A DNA stretch of 64,000 bases from 54-19 sp038210655 (GTDB lineage: Bacteria; Chloroflexota; Chloroflexia; Chloroheliales; Chloroheliaceae). Below are positions 51,984-61,188 of the stretch, one piece after another (position 1 is the stretch's first letter; each line of letters opens with the position of its first letter). Where the stretch lies: assembly GCA_038210655.1 (NCBI GenBank), contig JBBQWM010000003.1:149274-213273 (forward strand), given 5' to 3'. The notes beneath the pieces were generated by a model that did no database searches, was not told where the DNA came from, and was given only the letters and a program-made list of their open reading frames with translations. Both the position numbers and the translations under genes were made by a program.

Positions 51984-52730
51984 ATGAGTTTTGAGGGGAA
52001 AGTGGCAGTTGTAACGGGTGGGTCGCGTGGGATTGGGCGGGCGACCGCCGTCCTGCTGGCGGCACGGGGTGCAAAAGTCGTAATCAATTATAATAAGAAC
52101 GCTGACGAAGCAAACTTGGCAGTCGAAGCGATTAAAGCGGCGGGCGGGACGGCGCTGGCGATCCAGGCTGATGTCTCGGTGCAAGCCGACGCACAACGAT
52201 TGATCGAGGAGACGGTTAAGCAGTTCGGGCGGATCGATATATTGGTCAACAACGCCGGGATTACCCGTGATATGCTGATGATGCGGATGAGCGAAAGCGA
52301 TTGGGATGCCGTGTTGGATACCAACTTAAAGGGGGCTTATCTTTGCTCTAAAGCGGCGCTTCGCCCAATGCTCAAAGCCAAAGCGGGCCGGATTATCAAC
52401 CTTAGTTCGGTATCGGGACAGGCCGGAAGCGGTGGGCAGGCCAACTACAGCGCGGCCAAAGCCGGACTGATCGGCTTTACAAAGGCCCTCGCCCGTGAGA
52501 TCGGTAGCCGCTCGATTACGGTCAATGCGGTCGCGCCCGGTTTTATCGAAACCGATATGACTAACATCCTGACCAACGACCTCAAGCAAAAAGCCCTGGC
52601 CCAAATCCCGCTCGAACGCTACGGCAAACCCGAAGAAGTCGCCGAAGCTATCGTCTTTCTTGCCAGCGATGCTGCCGCCTATATCACCGGGCAAGTTCTG
52701 GCCGTTGATGGCGGTATGGTGATGATGTAA
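51984..52730 (+). CDS. fabG: 3-oxoacyl-ACP reductase
   Basis: NADPH-dependent reduction of 3-oxoacyl-ACP in fatty acid elongation. The 248-residue short-chain dehydrogenase has the Rossmann motif TGGSRGIG (11-18), NNAG (89-92), the catalytic Ser142, Tyr155 and Lys159 (YSAAK), and the family-typical ending ITGQVLAVDGGMVM. ATG 51984 has AAGGAG 8 nt upstream. It is part of the fabD-fabG-accC set. Position and full-length similarity to FabG make this assignment stronger than a generic dehydrogenase call. Confidence 0.92.
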   Translation: MSFEGKVAVVTGGSRGIGRATAVLLAARGAKVVINYNKNADEANLAVEAIKAAGGTALAIQADVSVQADAQRLIEETVKQFGRIDILVNNAGITRDMLMMRMSESDWDAVLDTNLKGAYLCSKAALRPMLKAKAGRIINLSSVSGQAGSGGQANYSAAKAGLIGFTKALAREIGSRSITVNAVAPGFIETDMTNILTNDLKQKALAQIPLERYGKPEEVAEAIVFLASDAAAYITGQVLAVDGGMVMM

Positions 52731-52807
52731 GCCGGAGGTTTGCCGGTCGGATACCGACACTTGCTGATGCTATGGGTAGATTACAGTAAAAAGAGAATAG
52801 AATATAA

Positions 52808-54160
52808 ATGTTTAAAAAAGTTCTGATAGCGAATAGAGGCGAGATCGCCTTGCGGGTGGTGCGGGCCTGCCGAGATTTGGGGATTTCGACCGTGGTGACG
52901 TATAGCGAGGCCGACCGCGATTCGCTGGCGGTGCGCTTTGCCGACGAAGCGGTCTGTATCGGGCCACCGCCCAGTGGTAAGAGCTATTTGAATACGCCCG
53001 CGATTATCAGCGCGGCCCTCATAACTGGCTCGGATGCGCTGCACCCTGGCTACGGCTTTTTGAGCGAAAACCCTTATGTCGCCGAAATTTGCGAGAAAGT
53101 CGGCCTGACCTGGATCGGCCCACGCCCGGACGTAATCGAAAAGATGGGCGACAAAGCGGTTGCTCGCAAGACCATGCAAGATGCCGGATTGCCGATTGTG
53201 CCCGGAGTCGAGGGTGTCTTGACCAACCTCGACCACGCCAAGAAAGAAGCGGCAGCGATAGGCTACCCGGTGATGCTCAAGGCGCTGGCAGGCGGCGGCG
53301 GACGCGGTATTCGGGTTATTGAGAGCGAAGCGGCCTTAGAACGCATCTACCCGATGGCCCGGGCTGAAGCCGACAAAGCCTTTGCCAGCCCCGAATTGTA
53401 TTTGGAAAAATTCGTTACCAACCCACGCCACATCGAGATTCAATTGCTGGGCGATAATTATGGCAATATGATCCACCTCGGCGAACGCGATTGCTCGATC
53501 CAGCGGCGCTATCAGAAGATTATGGAAGAGTCGCCCGCCCCCAATTTATCGCAAGATTTACGCGAACGGATCGGGGCGGCGGCGGTGCAGGGTGCGAAAG
53601 CCATCGGCTACAGCAGCGCCGGAACCATCGAATTTTTAGTAGACGACCGGAGCAATTTCTATTTTATGGAAATGAATACCCGCATCCAGGTCGAACATCC
53701 TGTCACCGAGCAAGTTACCGGCCTCGATCTGGTAAAATGGCAGATAATCCTGGCGGCTGGGGAGCGCTTGACGCTCTCTCAAAAAGACGTTAGAATACGG
53801 GGGCATTCAATCGAGTGTCGGGTGAATGCAGAAGACCCGGCTAATAATTTCCGGCCTGATGCCGGTACAATCGATTTGTTTGTACCGCCCGGCGGGATCG
53901 GGGTACGGGTGGATACCCATCTTTACAGTGGCTACACTACTCCGCCCTATTATGATAGTCTGCTGGCAAAGGTGATTACCTACGGCGACACTCGTGAGGA
54001 AGCGGTTGCTCGGATGGAGCGGGCCTTACACGAAACGGTGGTCAGCGGGGTCAAGACGACGATCCCCTTCCAGCAGTTTTTGCTGGCCGACCAGGAATAC
54101 CGGGACGGTAAAGCTACGCTCGATTTTGTGGAAAGAAAGATGGCGACCTGGCATCTTTAA
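52808..54160 (+). CDS. accC: Biotin carboxylase subunit of acetyl-CoA carboxylase
   Basis: ATP-dependent carboxylation of biotin on its carrier protein, the first half-reaction of acetyl-CoA carboxylase. The 450-residue ATP-grasp protein opens FKKVLIANRGEIALRVVRAC. Further motifs are LHPGYGFLSEN, the glycine-rich ATP lid GGGGRGIRV, RDCSIQRRYQK, the metal-binding MEMNTRIQVEHPVTE, and GHSIECRVNAEDP. accB is not adjacent, although accBC are usually paired. Pyruvate or propionyl carboxylase subunits are alternatives, but the neighbouring fab genes favour AccC. It is followed by asp23 after 30 nt. Confidence 0.93.
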   Translation: MFKKVLIANRGEIALRVVRACRDLGISTVVTYSEADRDSLAVRFADEAVCIGPPPSGKSYLNTPAIISAALITGSDALHPGYGFLSENPYVAEICEKVGLTWIGPRPDVIEKMGDKAVARKTMQDAGLPIVPGVEGVLTNLDHAKKEAAAIGYPVMLKALAGGGGRGIRVIESEAALERIYPMARAEADKAFASPELYLEKFVTNPRHIEIQLLGDNYGNMIHLGERDCSIQRRYQKIMEESPAPNLSQDLRERIGAAAVQGAKAIGYSSAGTIEFLVDDRSNFYFMEMNTRIQVEHPVTEQVTGLDLVKWQIILAAGERLTLSQKDVRIRGHSIECRVNAEDPANNFRPDAGTIDLFVPPGGIGVRVDTHLYSGYTTPPYYDSLLAKVITYGDTREEAVARMERALHETVVSGVKTTIPFQQFLLADQEYRDGKATLDFVERKMATWHL

Positions 54161-54190
54161 GAACTGTGCCTACCAGCCAAAAGAGGTTCG

Positions 54191-54544
54191 ATGACGGCGA
54201 ACGTAAACGGGCAAGAAGCTAAAAAATTGGGTACAGTGCGGATCGCGCCCAGCGTGCTGGCGACGATAGTCCAGGCTTCGACGCTGGCGGTCGAGGGCGT
54301 AATCCGCATGGGTGATACCACTTCAGCCAGTTTGAGCCGGATTTTTAGTCGCGACGAAAACGGTGGCGTGAAAATTGAAGTAATAGAAGATAAAGTTCGC
54401 GCTGATTTGTTTATCATCGTGGATAAAAATGCCAATATGGCACATGTAGGCAAACAAGTACAAGCAGACGTATCGAGGGCTATTCGGCTCATGGTAGGGA
54501 TGCCGGTAGAGCAGATTAACGTCTATATCCAGAATGTCGAGTAA
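54191..54544 (+). CDS. Asp23/Gls24 family protein
   Basis: The 117-residue Asp23/Gls24 domain protein has the typical GTVRIAPSVLATIVQASTLAV, VEGV and KIEVIEDKVRADLFIIVD, with the end DVSRAIRLMVGMPVEQINVYI. The family is associated with envelope stress and membrane-linked scaffolds in Firmicutes. The standard position between accC and nusB is seen in many Gram-positive-type genomes. ATG 54191 follows AAGAGG. It overlaps nusB by 11 nt, so translation of NusB is probably coupled to it. Confidence 0.9.
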   Translation: MTANVNGQEAKKLGTVRIAPSVLATIVQASTLAVEGVIRMGDTTSASLSRIFSRDENGGVKIEVIEDKVRADLFIIVDKNANMAHVGKQVQADVSRAIRLMVGMPVEQINVYIQNVE

Positions 54545-55154
54545 AACTAAAAGTAATTCTAATAACGGCGACGAGCAGGGCAATCCTAAAAAGTTGCCGT
54601 CTGAGGTTTCTCAAAACCTTTCGCTGGACGCTTCTTCCCAGGCTAATATTAGCGAAGAACCCGATGAATGGTTCGATCTGGAAAGTATGCAGGGCGGCGG
54701 CGACTCGCGGCCCAAAAACAAACTGGGCCTCCAGCGCCGTCAGGCTCGCGGTGTGGCCTTGCAGACCCTTTTTGAGAGCGATGCAGTCAACCACGATCCC
54801 GATAGTGTACTGGCCCGCCATATCGAATATGATGCCCTCTCGGAGGATACAGCGGTGTTCGCTAGGACGCTGGTGAAGGGTGTCACCACTAATCGTGATC
54901 GGCTGGATGACCTGATTGCTATCTCGGCTCCTAGTTGGCCGATGGACCAAATGGCGAAAGTCGATAAGAATATTCTGCGGCTTGCAATTTTCGAGATTCT
55001 ATTTAATAATGATGTACCAGTAAAGGCCGCTATCAATGAAGCCATCGAACTAGCCAAGAACTTTGGTAGCGATAGCAGCAGTCGTTTCGTCAATGGGGTT
55101 TTGGGTGCAATCGTCACCCAGCATCCTAAAAACAGCAACGAACAACCGGCCTAG
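54534..55154 (+). CDS. nusB: Transcription antitermination factor NusB
   Basis: The 206-residue protein has a NusB domain at about 65-200: RRQARGVALQTLFE at its start, the FARTLVKGV helix, the core AKVDKNILRLAIFEIL, and the closing VPVKAAINEAIELAKNFGSD and RFVNGVLGAI. NusB with NusE (S10) binds boxA RNA to prevent premature termination in rRNA operons. A Ser/Asn/Glu-rich extension of about 65 residues precedes the domain, longer than usual (typical NusB is about 140 residues). It overlaps asp23 by 11 nt. Confidence 0.93.
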   Translation: MSSKTKSNSNNGDEQGNPKKLPSEVSQNLSLDASSQANISEEPDEWFDLESMQGGGDSRPKNKLGLQRRQARGVALQTLFESDAVNHDPDSVLARHIEYDALSEDTAVFARTLVKGVTTNRDRLDDLIAISAPSWPMDQMAKVDKNILRLAIFEILFNNDVPVKAAINEAIELAKNFGSDSSSRFVNGVLGAIVTQHPKNSNEQPA

Positions 55155-55438
55155 TGGTATACTGCTCAATTACCTTTTTCGGTCGGCACCTTTCAGCTAC
55201 GGCAGTAAGCGGTTATCTGACAACCAGGTAACGGTCTATTCACGGTGTTGGTGCGTGCAACCGCTCTTTTGGACAGGGCCGGATTTAACTTGGAACTTAG
55301 TTGATTGGCTTTCGGGTCAGCATAGGGGAAGTTAAAATTGTTTTCCCCGGTAGGTCTTAGGGGAAACCTAAACAACGAACAGGAAGTAATAAAACGTGAG
55401 AAATCTATCGCTACGCGGCGAGGGAGGAGGTGAAAGTG

Positions 55439-55687
55439 ATGGCAGCAACTAACGAAGCAGTTTTCAACGATCTCAAAGAGATCATTGTAGAACAACTAGC
55501 AGTCGATCCCGAAGAGGTTACATTGGAAGCCTCTTTCGTCGAGGACTTGAACGCAGACTCTCTCGATTTGGTGGAGCTAATTATGGAGATTGAAGAGAAA
55601 TTCGGTATCCAGGTTCCCGACGAGATAGCCGAGAAAATCGTGACGGTCAGCGACGCGATTGATTATATCCAGGAACAACGTAGCTAG
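55439..55687 (+). CDS. acpP: Acyl carrier protein
   Basis: The 82-residue acidic protein carries fatty acyl chains on a phosphopantetheine arm. The attachment Ser41 is in NADSLDLVEL, and the helices LKEIIVEQLAVDPEEV and EIEEKFGIQVPDE are typical of AcpP. ATG 55439 is chosen because GGAGG is spaced 8 nt before it; GTG at 55430 is too close to that site. It is the last gene of the fatty acid block, 284 nt after nusB, and is followed by a terminator. The upstream 284 nt contains no gene and probably a separate promoter. Confidence 0.96.
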   Translation: MAATNEAVFNDLKEIIVEQLAVDPEEVTLEASFVEDLNADSLDLVELIMEIEEKFGIQVPDEIAEKIVTVSDAIDYIQEQRS

Positions 55688-55723
55688 TAGCGTCTAGCTC
55701 CAAACAAAATTTTACGCAGCAAC

Positions 55724-55759
55724 GGGCCAACCCACCAGGGGTTTGTGGCCTGTTTTTTT
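55724..55759 (+). terminator. Terminator after acpP
   Basis: GGCCAACCC pairs with GGGTTTGTGGCC with a small bulge, followed by TGTTTTTTT. It closes the rpmF-acpP block. Confidence 0.8.
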
Positions 55760-55846
55760 GTAATGCTATAACACAGAGGGGACGGGGAGTTATAACACAG
55801 ATGAACACAGATTTTACGGATGAACACAGATTAATAAAAAAAAAGT

Positions 55847-56215
55847 GTAACTACTCAGCCATGTCATTCTGAGGCGGGAGATTACCTCGATTTTTGCCGG
55901 AGATAGTTCCCCGCCGAAGAATCTTAGACCCTTCGCTGCGGCTCGGGGGACCTAGCCTGAGTAGTTACAAAAAAGTAACTATACAGATCGGGCGACCACA
56001 TAGGGTCGCACCCTACAATGGATTTTGGGTAGGGGCGACCCTATGTGGTCGCCCGGTTTGCGTAATTGCTTACGATTTACCCCCAGAGGGGGGCGAGGCC
56101 GCGATTTACGATTACAATACATGCTTCGCGCTTGATGCTAATTTGCATTTATTATTCTGCATTCTGCATTCTTAATTCTGCATTGTTAATCGATGTTCAT
56201 CTGTGTTATAACTCC
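55847..56215. mobile_element. Cluster of MITE-like and heptamer elements between acpP and pgi
   Basis: An element with ends GTAACTACTCAGCC (55847-55860) and CTGAGTAGTTAC (55957-55968) is followed by the GGGCGACCACAT hairpin (55990-56016 / 56029-56054). An inverted short copy of the composite heptamer element then follows (56060-56215), with AATCGTAAATCG-type and ATTCTGC units. Nothing else occupies the 55760-56219 gap. Confidence 0.7.
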
Positions 56216-56219
56216 TCCC

Positions 56220-57860
56220 CTACCCTTTATTTCTCAGCCTGCGGTAACGCTCGATCAAGGTATTGGTTGAGCTATCATGGGTCAGAGCGGGGGCTTCGGC
56301 GCTTTCCAGTTCGGGGATAATGCGGTTTGCCAGCACCTTGCCAAGCTCGACCCCCCACTGGTCGAACGAGTCGATATTCCAGATCGTCCCCTGCACAAAA
56401 ACTTTATGCTCATACAGGGCGATCAACTTGCCCAGAGTAGTCGGGGTCAGGCGTTCCATCAAAATCGTATTGGTAGGATGATTACCGACCGTCACGCGGT
56501 GCGGAACTTGGGCCGGTGCGCTCCCTTCTGCCGTCAGTTCTTCGGCAGTTTTGCCAAAGGCCAGTGCTTCGGTCTGAGCAAGCAAGTTCGCCATCAGCAG
56601 ATCGTGATGCCGACCAAGCGGATTAAGGGTCTGGCAAAAGCCGATAAAATCGCAGGGGATCAGTTTGGTTCCCTGGTGGATCAATTGATAATAGGCGTGT
56701 TGACCGTTGGTGCCTGGCTGTCCCCAGATAATCGGCCCAGTCTGGTAATCCACCGGGTGGCCTTCTAAGGTAACGTGCTTGCCATCGCTTTCCATATCGA
56801 GTTGCTGCAAATAGGCACTCAATTTGCCCATATAGTGGTCATAGGGCAAGATTGCAACCGTCTCCGAACCAAAAAAATTGTTGTACCAGATACCGATCAG
56901 GCCCAGCAGCACCGGGAAATTATTCTCGAAAGGGGTAGTGCGGAAATGCTCATCCATTTCGTGGAACCCAGCCAACATCTCGCGGAAGTTGTCCGGCCCA
57001 ACCCCAATCATGAGCGAAAGGCCAATCGCCGAATCGTAAGAATAGCGCCCACCGACCCAATCCCAAAACTCAAACATATTGGCAGTATCAATTCCAAACT
57101 TGGCGACTTCTTTAGCGTTAGTCGAAACCGCCACGAAATGTTTGGCAACCGCCTGCTCATCACCAAGCGTGCGTAAGGCCCAATCGCGGGCAGTCCGAGC
57201 GTTAGTCATGGTCTCAATCGTGGTAAAGGTTTTGGACGAAATGATAAAAAGGGTCTCTTCGGGGTTTAAGTCTCTGGTAGATTCGGCGAAATCGGTTCCA
57301 TCAATATTTGAGACAAATCGGCAGGTCAGATTTCGGGCGCTATAGTGCCTGAGCGCTTCGTAAGCCATTACAGGGCCGAGGTCGGAGCCACCGATCCCGA
57401 TATTGACAATGTTCACAATCGGTTTGCCGGTGTAGCCCTTCCACTCGCCACTTCGCACCCGGTTTGCAAAATCGGACATTTTATCCAAAACGGCGTGGAC
57501 TTCCGGCACGACGTTTACCCCATCCACATAAATCGCCTGATCTTTGGGCGCACGCAAAGCCACGTGTAGGACGGCCCGGTTCTCCGAGACGTTAATCTTC
57601 TCGCCCCGGAACATCGCATCAATTCGGTCGCGCAAACCACTTTCATCCGCCAGTTTTAGCAACAATTGAAGCGTCTCATCGGTCAGGCGGTTCTTCGAGT
57701 AATCGAAATAGAGACCTAACGCTTCCTGGGCCAACCGTTCGCCACGAGTGGGGTCGCTGGCGAAAAGCTCTCGCAGATGAAGGTCACGCACTTTGCCATA
57801 ATGGGTTTCCAGCGCCTTCCAACTTGGGCGCTCCTTCAGAGGTGTCAGGCTTGCAGCCAT
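56220..57860 (-). CDS. pgi: Glucose-6-phosphate isomerase
   Basis: Interconverts glucose 6-phosphate and fructose 6-phosphate. The 546-residue length equals the long (E. coli-type) PGI. Markers: VNIGIGGSDLGP, SKTFTTIETM, the family signature GRYSYDSAIGLSLMIGVG, GTNGQHAYYQLIHQGT with the ring-opening His region, and SFDQWGVELGKVLA near the end. ATG 57860 is preceded by AAAGGAG. It lies only 13 nt after an acyl-CoA dehydrogenase gene on the same strand, an uncommon pairing of sugar and acyl metabolism. Confidence 0.97.
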   Translation of the reverse strand: MAASLTPLKERPSWKALETHYGKVRDLHLRELFASDPTRGERLAQEALGLYFDYSKNRLTDETLQLLLKLADESGLRDRIDAMFRGEKINVSENRAVLHVALRAPKDQAIYVDGVNVVPEVHAVLDKMSDFANRVRSGEWKGYTGKPIVNIVNIGIGGSDLGPVMAYEALRHYSARNLTCRFVSNIDGTDFAESTRDLNPEETLFIISSKTFTTIETMTNARTARDWALRTLGDEQAVAKHFVAVSTNAKEVAKFGIDTANMFEFWDWVGGRYSYDSAIGLSLMIGVGPDNFREMLAGFHEMDEHFRTTPFENNFPVLLGLIGIWYNNFFGSETVAILPYDHYMGKLSAYLQQLDMESDGKHVTLEGHPVDYQTGPIIWGQPGTNGQHAYYQLIHQGTKLIPCDFIGFCQTLNPLGRHHDLLMANLLAQTEALAFGKTAEELTAEGSAPAQVPHRVTVGNHPTNTILMERLTPTTLGKLIALYEHKVFVQGTIWNIDSFDQWGVELGKVLANRIIPELESAEAPALTHDSSTNTLIERYRRLRNKG

Positions 57861-57873
57861 CTTTTTTCTCCTT

Positions 57874-58989
57874 TCAGACCTGGATCGCCTTTAACATGCG
57901 TTCACGATGCCAGAGTGGGTCTCCAAAGAGACTCCAACTTCCACTGGCCCGTCGAAAATAAAGCTGCATATCGTGTTCCCAGGTAAAACCGATCCCGCCG
58001 TGCGTCTGGATACCAGTATACCCGGCCTGCCGGTAACTATCCCCAATATGGGCTTTTGCCATACTGACCGCCTCGCCTATTTCGTCGGGCTTGTGATCGA
58101 GGACATAGGCCGCGTTGAAAATCGCTGAGCGGGCGCTATTCAGATCAAGGGCGCGATCCGCCAGAGGATGTGCGACCGCCTGATAACTGCCGATTAGCCG
58201 CCCGTATTGTTCACGGGTCTTGGCATAGGCGACGCTGGCATCTAACACCCATTGCATCCCGCCAACCCCCTCGGCGCTCAAGGCGAAAGAGGCCCGGTCG
58301 AGTGCTTCTTCCAGCGCGGCACGCGGGTCGGCAGAACTGTCCAACTTTTGGGCCGGACTGTTTTCGAGCCGCACACGGGCGACCCGCCGGGTCAAATCCA
58401 TCCCTTCCAAAGTCTCGACCTTCAGGCCAGCGGCTCCCTTTTCGACCAGGAAAAGGGCCAGTTCACCATCCAGTTGGGCCGAGACCAAAATGAAATCGGC
58501 CGGGCCAGCATCCAGCACGAACATTTTGGTTCCGCTCAAACTATAAGAACCGTTTTCGGAAGCATGCGCGGTAGTAGCAGGCGCACCAAATTCGTAGCTA
58601 TTGGCTTCTTCCAGGTAAGCGACAGTGGCTCTGGCGCTTCCTTCGGCAATCGAAGGCAACCAGCGTTCTTTTTGGGCCTTACTGCCCGCTTTGAGCAGCA
58701 AAGGGGTCGCTAATCCGACTGTTGCCAGGAGTGGCCCCGGCACTAAGCCCCGGCCCAATTCCTCGAATAGGGCCGCCTGGGTCAGCCACGACTCGCCCAA
58801 TCCGCCGTATTCTTCCGGGATGGTCAAGCCCATCCAGCCCTGCGCGGCCATCTGGTTCCACAATTGCTCGTCGTAAGCCGTCTCGGTTGCCATAATCTGG
58901 CGTACCCGAGTCGAAGGACATTCTTTTTCTACCCAGCGGCGCACCGTTTGCGCCAACATCTTCTGCTCATCGTTGAGAGCTAGATACAT
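57874..58989 (-). CDS. Acyl-CoA dehydrogenase, subunit 1 of a pair
   Basis: The 371-residue flavoprotein-like acyl-CoA dehydrogenase has AAQGWMGLTIPEEYGGLGES at the start, a weak middle FAD region (AVAYLEEANSYEFGAP), and the C-terminal HGGIGFTWEHDMQLYFRRA stretch. The middle flavin-binding signature is degenerate relative to the protein at 59106-60302. In actinobacterial FadE28/FadE29-type enzymes two such unlike subunits form one alpha2beta2 enzyme. That quaternary structure is inferred here from adjacency. ATG 58989 follows AGGAAG. It is probably co-transcribed with the second subunit and pgi. Confidence 0.85.
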   Translation of the reverse strand: MYLALNDEQKMLAQTVRRWVEKECPSTRVRQIMATETAYDEQLWNQMAAQGWMGLTIPEEYGGLGESWLTQAALFEELGRGLVPGPLLATVGLATPLLLKAGSKAQKERWLPSIAEGSARATVAYLEEANSYEFGAPATTAHASENGSYSLSGTKMFVLDAGPADFILVSAQLDGELALFLVEKGAAGLKVETLEGMDLTRRVARVRLENSPAQKLDSSADPRAALEEALDRASFALSAEGVGGMQWVLDASVAYAKTREQYGRLIGSYQAVAHPLADRALDLNSARSAIFNAAYVLDHKPDEIGEAVSMAKAHIGDSYRQAGYTGIQTHGGIGFTWEHDMQLYFRRASGSWSLFGDPLWHRERMLKAIQV

Positions 58990-59027
58990 TTTTTTCTTCC
59001 TTTTTCTTTTAGCTTAACGCCCTAAAT

Positions 59028-59085
59028 CCAGCGGCAGAGTGATGTCTTACAGTGAGATAGTCTTTGTAAGACATTGCTCCGCCCC
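59028..59085. repeat. GGCGGAGCAATGT inverted repeat
   Basis: ATGTCTTACA (59042-59051) and TGTAAGACAT (59065-59074) form a perfect stem. The outer GGCAGAGTG and TGCTCCGCC also pair with two mismatches. The GGCGGAGCAATGT unit also occurs at about 759-772. It lies between the two acyl-CoA dehydrogenase genes and could affect the transcript. Confidence 0.55.
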
Positions 59086-59105
59086 TAGATTTTTCGGATA
59101 GCCTT

Positions 59106-60302
59106 TTAATAGTGGGGCAGACCCAATACCCGCTCGGCTACAATATTGCGTTGTACTTCGCTGGTTCCGGCTTCGATAGTATTACCCCGCGCCCGCATAT
59201 AGTCGTACTGCCAGCGCCCTTCAAACGGCGCGTCCAGCGAATCGGGCGCTAAAGCCGAGTAAGGCCCTTCGATCTCAAAAGCCAATTCGACCAGACGTTG
59301 GTTTAACTCGCTCCACTGCAATTTTAGCAACGAGCCTTCCGGCCCCGGTATCTGACCTTTGGTCACGGTGGACATCTGGCGAACCGTACTAAGCTTGAAA
59401 GTTTTGATGTCGGTGTAGAGTTTGGCGAGACGCTGGCGTACCTGGGGGTCTTGCACGGCGGGTACGCCATCCCGCAGACTGGTTTGGGCCAATTCGATCA
59501 ACCCCTGTAACCGCTGCTCGAAGCTTACTACGACATTAAAAGAGAAACTGCCGCGCTCGTGCATTAAGGTCGTGATCGCCACCATCCAGCCCTTGTTAAG
59601 CTCACCCACCAGATTCTGAACCGGCACTTTGACGTTCTCAAAGAACATTTCGGCAAATTCGGCCTCGCCAGTCATCTGCACGAGGGGGCGGGTAGTTACA
59701 CCGGGCGACTTCATATCGACGATCAAATAGCTGAGGGCTTTGTGCTTGGGCGCTTCAAAATCGGTGCGTACCAGCAAAATACAAAAATCAGCGATATAGC
59801 CATAGCTCGTCCAGACTTTCTGGCCGTTGACCACAAAATGATCGCCCTCGCGGATCGCCCGGCTTTGGAGGGCCGCCACATCCGACCCGGCATTTGGCTC
59901 GCTAAAACCCTGACACCAAATTTCCTCCCCGCTCAAGATTTTGGGCAAATAGCGGCTTTTCTGCTCCGATGTACCAACCGATAGGATCGTCGGCCCCGCC
60001 ATCCCTAGCCCAATCACATTGGCAGTCGCCGGCGCTTTGGCCCGTGCCAGTTCTTCGTTGTAGATCGCTTCTTGCAGCAAGGTTGCACCGCGTCCGCCGT
60101 ACTCTCTAGGCCAGCCGATCCCGACCAGACCGGAGTCGAACAGCTTTTTTTGCCAGGCTCGTCGCACGACCAGTTTTTGCTGAAGCGTCATCTCGCGCTT
60201 TTCGCGAAATTCTTCGGTGATGTTAGCCGTCAGCCAGGCCCGTATCTCGACCCGAAAATCCTCGTCGCTGACTATTTGCTCCTCTTGCGACATCAATGTC
60301 AT
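59106..60302 (-). CDS. Acyl-CoA dehydrogenase, subunit 2 of a pair
   Basis: The 398-residue acyl-CoA dehydrogenase has YGGRGATLLQEAIYNEELAR, FSEPNAGSDVAALQ (FAD/substrate signature), KVWTSYGYIADFCILLVRTD, and at the C-terminus ARGNTIEAGTSEVQRNIVAERVLGLP. It removes two hydrogens from acyl-CoA, passing electrons to ETF. ATG 60302 is preceded by GGAGACC. It is the first gene of a minus-strand set with a second dehydrogenase and pgi, separated from the former by a 116-nt gap with a hairpin. The acyl chain type cannot be told from sequence. Confidence 0.9.
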   Translation of the reverse strand: MTLMSQEEQIVSDEDFRVEIRAWLTANITEEFREKREMTLQQKLVVRRAWQKKLFDSGLVGIGWPREYGGRGATLLQEAIYNEELARAKAPATANVIGLGMAGPTILSVGTSEQKSRYLPKILSGEEIWCQGFSEPNAGSDVAALQSRAIREGDHFVVNGQKVWTSYGYIADFCILLVRTDFEAPKHKALSYLIVDMKSPGVTTRPLVQMTGEAEFAEMFFENVKVPVQNLVGELNKGWMVAITTLMHERGSFSFNVVVSFEQRLQGLIELAQTSLRDGVPAVQDPQVRQRLAKLYTDIKTFKLSTVRQMSTVTKGQIPGPEGSLLKLQWSELNQRLVELAFEIEGPYSALAPDSLDAPFEGRWQYDYMRARGNTIEAGTSEVQRNIVAERVLGLPHY

Positions 60303-60330
60303 ATGAGGTCTCCTCTTAAATTAATGCTTA

Positions 60331-60361
60331 AATTAACAGGGATAGACAGGATTAACAGGAT
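60331..60361. repeat. AACAGGGATAGACAGGATTA half-repeat
   Basis: A GGATAGACA/GGATTAACA/GGATATA direct-repeat tract related to the fabD-fabG repeat at 51852-51966. It lies in the upstream region of the acyl-CoA dehydrogenase gene. The remaining bases to 60489 show no gene. Confidence 0.5.
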
Positions 60362-60489
60362 ATAAAATCTTGAACTTCCTGCCTCCCTACCTCTAATAAA
60401 ATAATTACGTTGATATTACTGCGTCTCACAAGGTTGTCAGGTTCAATATAGCATTCATTTAGCTAATGGGCCAATTTACGCCGGAAGGG

Positions 60490-61188
60490 TCAAAAATTGG
60501 GGAATGGCACGATCCAGACCCAGATGACCAGCACATAAATCGCGCCACCCGCGATAACCAGCAAGTGAAAAAGCTCGTGATAGCCCAGCACACGCGGGAA
60601 AGGGTCGGGCCAGCGCATTGCAAAAATGACCCCGCCAAGCGTATAGAGTAGACCGCCCAGTATCATTAAGGCAATCGCAGTCCAGGGCAGTGCATTCCAG
60701 ATGGCGGGCAGTACCAGCAGTCCCAGCCAGCCGAGCCCGATATAAAGGCTGGTTTTCACCCAGCGCGGGATCGGAACCGTCAGGAGCGAAAGCACTACCC
60801 CGGTTACAGAGAACAGCCAGACCAGGATCAAGATCATCGCCCGCTCCCAACCAGTTAGCACATTGTAACAAATCGCGGTATAAGTAGCGGCGATAAACAC
60901 AAAAATATTGGAATGATCCAGTTTATGCCAGATTCTCTGCCAACTACCTTGCCAGTTGCCAAGATGATAAATCGCACTGACGGTATAGAGCGCCAGCATA
61001 CTTAGGCCAAAAACCAGCATCGAATAGGCTCTGGACAGATCGGTCCGGCTGACCCAGCATAAGGCGACCAAAAAGGGGGCCACTCCTACGGCGGCCCCGG
61101 CATGAAACCAACCACGCAAAAGGGGCTTTGTGCGGGCCACTTTTGCGGCTATCGAGTGGTCGGTATCGGAGGGATTGGGTAACTCCAC
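60490..61188 (-). CDS. Hemolysin III/PAQR family membrane protein
   Basis: The 232-residue protein has seven hydrophobic segments and the family metal-site residues: SAIYHLG in one helix, HKLDHSNIFVFIAATYT in the next, and HELFHLLVI near the end. PAQR/YqfA-type proteins resemble zinc-dependent membrane hydrolases; the bacterial role is membrane-fluidity-related or unknown. GTG 61188 is directly next to the NUDIX stop (61189), so the two are coupled. It is the last gene of a four-gene operon. Confidence 0.88.
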   Translation of the reverse strand: MELPNPSDTDHSIAAKVARTKPLLRGWFHAGAAVGVAPFLVALCWVSRTDLSRAYSMLVFGLSMLALYTVSAIYHLGNWQGSWQRIWHKLDHSNIFVFIAATYTAICYNVLTGWERAMILILVWLFSVTGVVLSLLTVPIPRWVKTSLYIGLGWLGLLVLPAIWNALPWTAIALMILGGLLYTLGGVIFAMRWPDPFPRVLGYHELFHLLVIAGGAIYVLVIWVWIVPFPNF

